Shown: one piece after another, positions 1 to 6,142 of the stretch
How positions within the stretch are numbered: the first letter of the stretch is position 1
How the letters are laid out: the number at the start of each line of letters is the position of its first letter
Origin: Actinomycetota bacterium
GTDB lineage: Bacteria; Actinomycetota; Actinomycetes; Nanopelagicales; Nanopelagicaceae
DNA length: 8,671 nucleotides
Direction: 5' to 3'
NCBI GenBank assembly: GCA_009705185.1
Contig: WLCS01000034.1
Span: 1 to 8,671, forward strand
The notes under the pieces: generated by a model
What the model saw: only the letters and a program-made list of their open reading frames with translations
Database searches by the model: none
What the model was told of the DNA's origin: nothing
Translations under genes and position numbers: made by a program

Positions 1-276
1 AAAATGGGTAATGATTTTGGCTTCACTGATCGACTCGACTACATCTTTGTAAAAAATGGTGTCCAGGTAGAGACAAGCAAAATAATTGGAAAGCAACCAC
101 CGTATGGAACTGACCATGCAGGTGTAGTCACTTCATTAAAAATTACAGCTGACGGTTCATTTATCAGCCCGGCGTTAGAAGAACATAATCGATTCCCAAT
201 TACTTTCTGGAAAGGTGTTGGACTTCTCGCACTCGCGCTTGTTACATGGAGAATTGTGCGGAGAATTCGTCGCTAG
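1..276 (+). CDS. Endonuclease/exonuclease/phosphatase-family protein, C-terminal fragment (5' end outside window)
   Basis: The reading frame is open from base 1, so this is the last ~91 residues of a longer protein; the ATG at base 4 is probably internal. The visible motifs are those that close the endonuclease/exonuclease/phosphatase fold: RLDYIFV, where the Asp precedes the last core strands, and GTDHAGVV, the family's terminal (S/T)DH metal/catalytic motif. This superfamily hydrolyses phosphodiesters in nucleic acids, phosphoinositides or sphingomyelin, and the fragment does not say which. After this domain comes a short linker and a hydrophobic segment (FWKGVGLLALALVTW) followed by an arginine-rich end (RRIRR), which looks like a C-terminal membrane anchor with a cytoplasmic positive tail. 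That would place the catalytic domain outside the membrane if the tail is inside. The family call is fairly firm; substrate and full length are unknown. Confidence 0.75.
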   Translation, partial: KMGNDFGFTDRLDYIFVKNGVQVETSKIIGKQPPYGTDHAGVVTSLKITADGSFISPALEEHNRFPITFWKGVGLLALALVTWRIVRRIRR

Positions 277-323
277 CACAGAAATACGCAACCTTCTGTT
301 CACCTAAAGTATTACTTCCATTT

Positions 324-337
324 GCCGTGAAAACGGC
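324..337 (+). terminator. Small GNRA-loop hairpin, possible weak terminator of the upstream gene
   Basis: GCCGT (324-328) and ACGGC (333-337) form a perfect 5-bp stem closed by a GAAA tetraloop, 47 bp after the stop of the phosphatase-family gene. The 3' side is only moderately T-rich (TTGTATT), so intrinsic termination is uncertain. It lies in the only gap between that gene and the fusion gene at 370. Confidence 0.3.
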
Positions 338-357
338 TTGTATTCAACTCGTTGACT

Positions 358-363
358 TACCTT
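358..363 (+). promoter_or_regulatory. Putative -10 box for a leaderless transcript of the 370-2211 gene
   Basis: TACCTT fits the TANNNT pattern of actinobacterial -10 elements and ends 6 nt before the ATG at 370. Transcription would therefore begin at or next to the A of the start codon. No Shine-Dalgarno sequence is visible before that ATG, which fits a leaderless message. No convincing -35 box is seen. This is a short, degenerate motif, so support is modest. Confidence 0.35.
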
Positions 364-369
364 ACTTTC

Positions 370-2211
370 ATGAGCACGCTCGACTTCGAAGGCAAGGACA
401 TCCTTGCGGCGCTTGAAGAGCAATTTGCTGCTCCTGTCTCACTTAAAAATACAAAGAGACTCAAGATTCAGAACGCCATTGTCTGCTCGTTTTTTACTGG
501 TGATGATTACTACAGAAACCATGCGGCAAGATTGCAGAAAAATCTTGAAGAGCTAGGAATTGCATACGATCTTCGACAAATTTCAAAACGGCAGGGCGAA
601 GATTGGGCAGATATTTGTCGCAAAAAAGTTGGGTTTATCGCCGAAGTGTGCGAACAAAACCCAGATAAAAAAGTTTTCTGGGTAGATGTAGATTGCGAAC
701 TATTTTCGATTCCAGACTTCATTCTTAATTCAACTGCTGACATTGTTGGATTTCAAAGAGGATTTAGTACCCCATCAAAAATTGGCTATGAGAGTAAAGG
801 TCGTTTTTGGGAACCATGTTTCTGGGGAATTAACACGACTGCTCAAGCAAGAAAAATGGTGAGAGCAGCAGCCGAATTTGAATCTGCGGCTACCGTGCGC
901 GCAACCGATGATTTCTTCTTTGAAGAAGCATGGAGAGCAGTTTCGCCAAACATGACTTTCCAAATCATTCCCTCTAACTGTGCAGTAGATAAAGGCGCAG
1001 GAACCCTTGAAAGCCACGAAGTATTTTTTAGATTTGGATCCAGTGGTCAAGTTGATAATTTCAAGAACAAAGTGGAGCAGCACAAAGGAAACACGGCAAA
1101 GAAGAAGATAAATCCAAAGAGGGATCTACTCGAACTTGCAAAGTTGATTGAAGAGAAGTTGCCTGAAGGTATTTCGACCAAGGCACGTTTGCTTGTAGAT
1201 GCATCTGGGGTAACTGGCTTCTTAACTGGTAAGAAGCACAACAACTTAAGCAGCCAAGCCGTACAAGATTTAGTAGCAGCTGGAAAAGCTGGCGATATAA
1301 CTAAACACAACGAAGCTCTTGCAATTTTCAAACGAAAAGTTCTACCAAACCGATATGAAACTGCAGCTATTCGAGTTGCCTCAAGTTTCTTGGCCTATGC
1401 AGCAAAGCCAAGCAAAGAAAAGATTTCGTTGTCATGGTGGGAAAACCCATACCCAGGAAATTACGGAGATTGGCTGACTCCATTTATTTTTAATCATTAC
1501 ACCGAAAGCAAACTAATTTTTCAAGGCCTCACAACCAGAGCCCCTAAAAAGCACATCGTGAGCTTGGGTTCCGTAGGTCGCTTTATCAAGAGTAATTCCG
1601 TTGTTGTTGGAACAGGCGTCAGTTCCTTTAAACACGCTATCAATCCCAAAGCCGATTTCGTATCGGTGCGCGGTCCGCATACCGCTGAACTGATTGTGCA
1701 ATCGGGTGGACCTCTCGTAGAAAACTATGGAGATCCAGCGGTCGTTTTATCAAGAATTTTGCCTTTAACTCGCGGGGAAACAAACGGGCGTATTGCGCTG
1801 GTTCGCCACCACACACACTTGCAGGCGCCAGTAAAACTTCCTAAGAACTTCGATGAGCTATCTGTGCAAGTCTCACACCCTAACGACATTGTTGAATTCA
1901 TTGAGACCTTGCTTCAGTATGACTGTGTAGTCACAAGTGCGATGCACGTATTGATTACTTGCCAAAGTTACGGAATACCTTGTGCGCTCGTGGTTTTTAA
2001 AGGATTTGAAGAATATGTACATGGCGATGGAATCAAATACATCGATTACGCGCTCGGTGCAGATGTGAAAGTAATTAGTCCAACTCCAATTGATCCGAAA
2101 CTTAAATGGAGCGAGATTGAACCACTAGTCGAAACTGTCACAATTCCAGAGTTAAAAATCTCTGAAGTTGAAATGGCAATTAAAGAAGGACTTCGCCGAG
2201 TTAACAGTTAG
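370..2211 (+). CDS. Bifunctional glycosyltransferase-like / polysaccharide pyruvyl transferase-like fusion protein
   Basis: A 613-residue protein with two recognisable parts. Residues ~32-225 look like a GT-A-type (nucleotide-diphospho-sugar transferase) domain: VFWVDVDCEL carries a DxD motif (D106, D108), followed by FWEPCFWGIN and ATDDFFFEEAWR, the usual acceptor-side and acidic segments. Residues ~352-570 resemble the polysaccharide pyruvyl transferase family: PGNYGDWLTPFIF (362-374), VSVRGPHTAELI (431-442), NYGDPAVVL, and VVTSAMHVLITCQSYGIP (520-537), the equivalent of the family's S-x-R/M-H segment. This family transfers pyruvate ketals or, in related members, other groups to sugars of surface polymers. 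Residues ~240-330 form a lysine-rich linker. No signal peptide or membrane helix is seen, so it is probably cytosolic. I chose the ATG at 370 because a TANNNT box lies just upstream; an in-frame TTG at 352 would add six residues. It faces the LicC-like gene tail to tail and may act on the same surface product. The C-terminal call is firmer than the N-terminal one. Confidence 0.7.
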   Translation: MSTLDFEGKDILAALEEQFAAPVSLKNTKRLKIQNAIVCSFFTGDDYYRNHAARLQKNLEELGIAYDLRQISKRQGEDWADICRKKVGFIAEVCEQNPDKKVFWVDVDCELFSIPDFILNSTADIVGFQRGFSTPSKIGYESKGRFWEPCFWGINTTAQARKMVRAAAEFESAATVRATDDFFFEEAWRAVSPNMTFQIIPSNCAVDKGAGTLESHEVFFRFGSSGQVDNFKNKVEQHKGNTAKKKINPKRDLLELAKLIEEKLPEGISTKARLLVDASGVTGFLTGKKHNNLSSQAVQDLVAAGKAGDITKHNEALAIFKRKVLPNRYETAAIRVASSFLAYAAKPSKEKISLSWWENPYPGNYGDWLTPFIFNHYTESKLIFQGLTTRAPKKHIVSLGSVGRFIKSNSVVVGTGVSSFKHAINPKADFVSVRGPHTAELIVQSGGPLVENYGDPAVVLSRILPLTRGETNGRIALVRHHTHLQAPVKLPKNFDELSVQVSHPNDIVEFIETLLQYDCVVTSAMHVLITCQSYGIPCALVVFKGFEEYVHGDGIKYIDYALGADVKVISPTPIDPKLKWSEIEPLVETVTIPELKISEVEMAIKEGLRRVNS

Positions 2212-2907
2212 TTACTTAAGACCCTCATTAGCGCGGTCTAAATCCGCTTGGAAATCTACTTCCACTGCAAATAAGTCAGAGATGTCGACAGGCTCTAATT
2301 TGATCCCGTTCTTCTCAATAGCAAGTTCAAGACCACGCTCGAAGTAATCTTGTTCGCCACACGCTTTGAGTTGCTCGATGACATGAGCTTTCTCGTTTGC
2401 AGAAATGAAATTGATACCAACTGCTTCTCCAAGCGCGTTCTGAACAGTTTTTGAAAGCTCTTTAATGAATCCATTTTGGTCAACTGTGTATTTCACTTCT
2501 TCTTCAGCAGTTGCTGAAGTATTTACGCAAACAAATGATTTCTCAGATTCGATTCGTGATGCGACTCTTTCAAGAACTTTTGCATCGAATACAACATCTC
2601 CGTTTAACCAGAGCACACCTGGCTCATGACTTGCTGTAAGAGCCTTCAATAAACTCTTTGATGTATTTGTCTGATCATAAATTTCGTTATAGACAAAACT
2701 TGCATTTGGATGAGCTTCAATAATCATTTCCAATTTAAATCCAACGACAACTGTGATTCGAGCCTTGTCTCCAAAAACTTTTGTGACATTTTCCATTTGT
2801 TGTTGCATGATGGATCGGCCGTCAGATAAAGCAGTAAGTGGTTTAGGCCAAGGCTTTCCCAACCTAGTTCCCATACCTGCTGCAAGAATTACAACTTGAA
2901 TCGCCAT
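2212..2907 (-). CDS. LicC-like sugar/alcohol-phosphate nucleotidyltransferase (probable cytidylyltransferase)
   Basis: A complete 231-residue nucleotidyltransferase of the NTP-transferase superfamily. The nucleotide-binding loop LAAGMGTRLGKPWPKPL (residues 8-24) has the G-x-G-T-R-L signature and the downstream lysine. VLWLNGDVVFD (98-108) carries the metal-binding Asp (D104), GEAVGINFIS is the substrate-side strand, and VEVDFQADLDRA (215-226) supplies the second likely metal Asp (D218). The pattern VVGFKLEMI...YNEIYDQTNTSKSLL closely follows phosphocholine cytidylyltransferases such as LicC, which make a CDP-alcohol from CTP and an alcohol phosphate. Two CDP-alcohol phosphotransferases start 61 bp away on the other strand, so production of their CDP-activated donor is the natural role; the alcohol (choline, glycerol, inositol or another polyol) cannot be read from sequence. 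The ATG has a good Shine-Dalgarno (AGAAGG on the minus strand, 5-nt spacing). Its stop codon abuts the stop of the fusion gene with no spacer. Confidence 0.85.
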   Translation of the reverse strand: MAIQVVILAAGMGTRLGKPWPKPLTALSDGRSIMQQQMENVTKVFGDKARITVVVGFKLEMIIEAHPNASFVYNEIYDQTNTSKSLLKALTASHEPGVLWLNGDVVFDAKVLERVASRIESEKSFVCVNTSATAEEEVKYTVDQNGFIKELSKTVQNALGEAVGINFISANEKAHVIEQLKACGEQDYFERGLELAIEKNGIKLEPVDISDLFAVEVDFQADLDRANEGLK

Positions 2908-2968
2908 CTCTACCTTCTTGACCTAACTTTGACCGAATTTTCCGCTTAAGCACGATAGATTACCGCTT
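2908..2968. promoter_or_regulatory. Divergent promoter/control region between the cytidylyltransferase gene and the CDP-alcohol phosphotransferase operon
   Basis: This 61-bp spacer separates two genes that diverge and probably act in one pathway. For the minus gene it holds the ribosome binding site AGAAGG (complement of 2913-2918). For the plus operon it holds TAGATT (2956-2961), a TANNNT-type -10 box ending 7 nt before the ATG at 2969; with no Shine-Dalgarno in front of that ATG, this suggests a leaderless message. TTGACC occurs twice in direct orientation (2918-2923 and 2929-2934, 11-bp period, about one helical turn). It could be a regulator site or a -35-like element, although the 21-bp spacing from the second copy to the -10 is longer than normal. 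Confidence 0.45.
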
Positions 2969-4594
2969 ATGACCGGAAATCTTCGTACTTTTGATGTTCA
3001 TCCGAGCACCAAGATTGCTGAAATTCTTCAGGCATTTGAATCAAGCAATCAAGACCTCTTGCTTATCGATGAAGGTTCGGTAGTTTCCCAGCCGCACCTT
3101 GAATTACTTACTGACTATCCGCGAACCGTCACGACCGCACTTGTTGCAAAAACAAAAGACGGGCTTACTCGCGTTAGTCAGGGGCGCATCACCGGAGCAA
3201 GTTCAGATTTTCACGAAGTAGGACATGGCAATCACACATTTCTCGGCATAGTTCGATTATCGCAAAGTCAAAGATCAGAAATTATTGAGATTTTATCCAA
3301 AGTAAAAGATACGAATCATCCAGGTAATGCACTGGATCTCGTTCTTGTTGCTCTCGTCCGAGCCGCACTTGTAGTGGCTCCTGCGGAAGTAGCTGGTGCT
3401 CCTCACATCAGATCTTCAAATGCGAGCGAGCGAGAATCTGTAAGGAAAGAAATTGCATCACTTAACGATGCACGATTGCGCTTAAAGCTGGCGAACCGGG
3501 CAAACGATGGTTTCTTTTCAGTCTTCTTCCTTCGCAAATTCTCAAAATTATTTACGTGGCTGGCTGTTCGACTGAAGATGACCCCAAATCAAGTCACACT
3601 CATTTCTTTCGCCGTAGGACTGCTTTCTGCTTACGAATTTAGCCGTGGAGATTTTTGGTCAATCTTTATCGGTGCGGTTTTATTGCAACTCAGCATTATT
3701 ATCGATTGTGTTGATGGTGAATTAGCACGTTACACCCGACAATTTTCTCAGCTTGGTGCTTGGCTCGATGCAATTACAGACAGAATTAAAGAATATTTAG
3801 TCTTCTTCGCTCTTGCTTACGGCGCGGCAAAAGATGGTCGCGATCTGTGGGTACCTGCTATGGGAATGATGTTATTTCAAACATTTAGACACCTATCCGA
3901 TTACAACTTTGCAAGAATTAACAAGATTAGAAGTACTCAGTTATTGCCAATAAGTTTTGAAATTAAATCCGATGGATTTATAAACTTCGAACGTGAGAAG
4001 AAAACTCGATTTGAATACTGGTCTAAGAAGGTTTTGCAATTCCCGATTGGGGAACGATGGCTAGTAATTAGTGCCTCATCTGTAATAGGAGGCGCAGCAT
4101 TTACATTCACCATCATGCCAATTCTTTCACTCATATCAATTGCATTGGTTTTCAGAGGTCGAATTATCAAGACTTTAACGTGGCCTAAGGATCGAGTGAA
4201 TAGAAACCTCATTGATGATCAATTGGATACTTTCCGTGACCCGAAATCAAACAACAGATTTGATTGGGTTGAGCCTTCAATTCTTAGATTTTTCGAAGGC
4301 GCTGTTTTCATTGCCCTTGCTGTCTTTAGCGATTTAGATCGTTCTGTCTTGTTCTTACTCTTGTTTGCGATCCTCTTTAATCATTACGACAACATGTATC
4401 GTGCACTGCAGTCAGAAGCTAAACCACGATGGCTCTCTATCGCAGGCGGGTTTATTGCAGGACGATTGTTAGTTCTTGCAGCGTTTATTTGGACCGGACT
4501 TTCATTACTGCCACTGGTCTATTATTTTGGGATTCTCTTCTTCGTTATTTCATCAATTCAATGGGTAACCAGCCGTAAAGCGGGGGCGGAATAA
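2969..4594 (+). CDS. Long CDP-alcohol phosphotransferase with extra N-terminal domain (DUF5941-like)
   Basis: A 541-residue membrane enzyme. The central domain has a perfect CDP-alcohol phosphotransferase motif, D-G-x2-A-R-x8-G-x3-D-x3-D: D246, D249, G250, A253, R254, G263, D267, D271. It is preceded by MTPNQVTLISFAVGLLSA, the usual first-helix entry. Such enzymes move a phospho-alcohol from a CDP-alcohol to an acceptor hydroxyl with release of CMP, at the membrane. Further hydrophobic segments lie at ~215-245, 272-305, 363-396, 441-470 and 490-530. Residues 1-145 are soluble and resemble the back half of a sugar nucleotidyltransferase (LLLIDEGSVVS, HTFLGIVRL, NALDLVLVALVRA), but lack the GxGTRL nucleotide loop. 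The architecture and the NDARLRLKLANRANDGFF segment match, as I remember it, long actinobacterial proteins annotated DUF5941. It is first in a four-gene operon, 1 bp before the next gene, and probably uses the CDP-alcohol made by the divergent cytidylyltransferase. The alcohol and acceptor are unknown. Confidence 0.85.
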   Translation: MTGNLRTFDVHPSTKIAEILQAFESSNQDLLLIDEGSVVSQPHLELLTDYPRTVTTALVAKTKDGLTRVSQGRITGASSDFHEVGHGNHTFLGIVRLSQSQRSEIIEILSKVKDTNHPGNALDLVLVALVRAALVVAPAEVAGAPHIRSSNASERESVRKEIASLNDARLRLKLANRANDGFFSVFFLRKFSKLFTWLAVRLKMTPNQVTLISFAVGLLSAYEFSRGDFWSIFIGAVLLQLSIIIDCVDGELARYTRQFSQLGAWLDAITDRIKEYLVFFALAYGAAKDGRDLWVPAMGMMLFQTFRHLSDYNFARINKIRSTQLLPISFEIKSDGFINFEREKKTRFEYWSKKVLQFPIGERWLVISASSVIGGAAFTFTIMPILSLISIALVFRGRIIKTLTWPKDRVNRNLIDDQLDTFRDPKSNNRFDWVEPSILRFFEGAVFIALAVFSDLDRSVLFLLLFAILFNHYDNMYRALQSEAKPRWLSIAGGFIAGRLLVLAAFIWTGLSLLPLVYYFGILFFVISSIQWVTSRKAGAE

Positions 4595-4595
4595 A

Positions 4596-5369
4596 ATGAC
4601 AGAAAGACCAGCCCGCCCGACAATTGCTCAGATCCGCGAAATTTCACAACCAGTTTCTGTAACGGGTCGCTCAACTTCTGAGCATTGGATTGCAGATCTA
4701 TATCAGCGAAGATTGTCCCCATATCTCACACGTATTTTGCTGAAGACTTCGATATCCGCAAACGGTGTCACCTGGTTAATGATTATTACTGGCGCATCAA
4801 TTGGGCCGGCACTGCTCATACAAGGGTGGGTTGGAATAGCACTCGCTCTCTTCTTAAGCCAGCTACAAATGTTAATCGACTGTTGCGATGGCGAAGTTGC
4901 CCGTTGGAGAAATACAAAATCTCCAATGGGAATTTTCTTAGACAAACTTGGCCATTACCTCGCTGAATGTTTATTACCTCTCTGTTTAGGATTACGTTTA
5001 GCAAATTGGCCGGACCAGTCAGTGACAAGTTCAATTTATCCATATTTTGGAGCGTTGCTTGCGATCCTCGTCATTATTAATAAAGGTCTTAATGACGCAG
5101 TGCATGTCGCCCGAGCATTTTCGGGTCTCAATAAGATCCAAGATAAAAAGGGTGCGAACCTTCCAGTGCAGGGCTTGCTGAGAACTATTAGAAAAGCATT
5201 TAACTATTTACCAGCGCAGAGAATGTTTCACTCCGTTGAGTTCACAATCTATGTAGTGCTTTTTGGAAGTTTTAGCGCATCTCTTACAGTGGCGCTGGGA
5301 ATTGCAACCTTTGTTACCCTTGGACACATCACAGCGATTGTAACTTCGTCCAAATTAAGGAATAACTAA
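4596..5369 (+). CDS. Second CDP-alcohol phosphotransferase-family membrane protein with variant catalytic motif
   Basis: A 257-residue protein of normal length for this family. It begins 1 bp after the preceding stop, with a purine-rich binding site (GGGGGCGGA, 4582-4590). The motif reads D95, D98-G99-E-V-A102-R103, then eight residues, G112, D116, and H120 where the last Asp is expected. Established work on the family assigns the first Asps to metal binding and the final Asp to the catalytic base, so H120 is a notable change: the protein may use His as base, prefer another acceptor, or be inactive. TSISANGVTWLMIITG is the usual first helix entry. Hydrophobic stretches at ~57-94, 121-136, 148-162, 213-232 and 233-250 fit about six helices. 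It is not a simple duplicate of its neighbour: it lacks the N-terminal domain and shares mainly the motif region. From memory, Asp-to-His versions exist in other actinobacterial members, so this may be a true subfamily. Confidence 0.82.
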   Translation: MTERPARPTIAQIREISQPVSVTGRSTSEHWIADLYQRRLSPYLTRILLKTSISANGVTWLMIITGASIGPALLIQGWVGIALALFLSQLQMLIDCCDGEVARWRNTKSPMGIFLDKLGHYLAECLLPLCLGLRLANWPDQSVTSSIYPYFGALLAILVIINKGLNDAVHVARAFSGLNKIQDKKGANLPVQGLLRTIRKAFNYLPAQRMFHSVEFTIYVVLFGSFSASLTVALGIATFVTLGHITAIVTSSKLRNN

Positions 5370-5371
5370 GA

Positions 5372-6142
5372 ATGCTAGTTGTTATTAGAGAGCTATATGC
5401 TGCTTTCACACAGTTGTTTACTACAACGAGATATCGCTTGATATTAGTGGGCCTCGTACTCATTGCGGCCATGATTTCAGTTTCTGAGTTAGCTGTGGCA
5501 AAGCTCTTTACGAAGATCATTCTCAATGAAGAAAAAATGAGCCAAACCAAGTTCATTATTTTTATTGTTGGATTTTTCCTATTCTTTGGAATAACTCGAG
5601 GTGGTCACTTCCTTCAACGAATTTACAGAGTACGTGTGTTCGAAAATGCTTTTAAAGCCTCCAACTCTGAAGTGGTTGGGGCCAAAGAAAACTGGCGGTG
5701 GTCTCTAGCTTTTGAGCTCACTAACTTACTCAGTACGTGCACACAGCTTGGTGTCATATTCCTGTTCTTTACATACCTCAATTGGAAATTTGGACTGCTC
5801 AACCTCTTGGTCGTCTTAGGAATATTCCAGATTTATGGAAGATTGTTCCAACACCAAATTGAAGCTCAACGCGGCTTTGTTATCGCACGAAAAAATAAAA
5901 ACCCAGTCGCCAATGCTGTTCGAATCGGTACTCGAATCAAATCCGGAGAGACAGGAATCCTTATTTCTGGAATTGCGATGATTGTCCTGTTAGGTTTACT
6001 GATTTACTTTAGTTATACAGGCGGAATTAGCAAGCCAAATACTATCGTTCTCTTCTTTGGCTTAAGAATGCAGAACTCGAACTTCTCTAATATTTCAACT
6101 GGGCTCATGAGATTTGCAAGGGCGCTCACACATAGTGAATAG
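5372..6142 (+). CDS. ABC-exporter-like transmembrane domain protein without ATPase domain
   Basis: A 256-residue, strongly hydrophobic protein starting 2 bp after the previous stop, with a good ribosome binding site (AAGGA at 5357-5361). About six membrane segments can be placed: ~22-44, 60-75, 111-133, 138-158, 196-215 and 222-232 (the last weak). Charged loops (RGGHFLQRIYRVRVFENAF; QHQIEAQRGFVIARKNKN) lie between helices 2-3 and 4-5. This resembles a type-1 ABC exporter transmembrane region, including an end like that before a nucleotide-binding domain (LMRFARALTHSE). However, there is no Walker A, signature or Walker B sequence, and the gene ends cleanly into the next one, so a truncated ABC gene is not obvious. 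It may pair with an ATPase encoded elsewhere or have become an ATP-independent membrane partner in the pathway. The family call is by general resemblance and is tentative; that it is a polytopic membrane protein is sure. Confidence 0.6.
   Translation: MLVVIRELYAAFTQLFTTTRYRLILVGLVLIAAMISVSELAVAKLFTKIILNEEKMSQTKFIIFIVGFFLFFGITRGGHFLQRIYRVRVFENAFKASNSEVVGAKENWRWSLAFELTNLLSTCTQLGVIFLFFTYLNWKFGLLNLLVVLGIFQIYGRLFQHQIEAQRGFVIARKNKNPVANAVRIGTRIKSGETGILISGIAMIVLLGLLIYFSYTGGISKPNTIVLFFGLRMQNSNFSNISTGLMRFARALTHSE

Noticed and set aside
2212..2907. Naming the nucleotidyltransferase licC (choline-phosphate specific)
   Set aside because: Sequence similarity supports the family, but there is no choline kinase or choline transporter in the window. 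The neighbouring enzymes fit several alcohols.
4685..4966. A plus-strand frame of 93 codons overlapping the second CDP-alcohol phosphotransferase
   Set aside because: It is a frame-shifted reading of a gene whose own frame carries the full family motif; the shifted product has no recognisable features.
2969..5369. The two CDP-alcohol phosphotransferases as a recent tandem duplication
   Set aside because: Apart from the catalytic motif and first-helix entry, the proteins differ greatly in length, flanking sequence and motif ending, so any duplication is ancient or they are separate families brought together.
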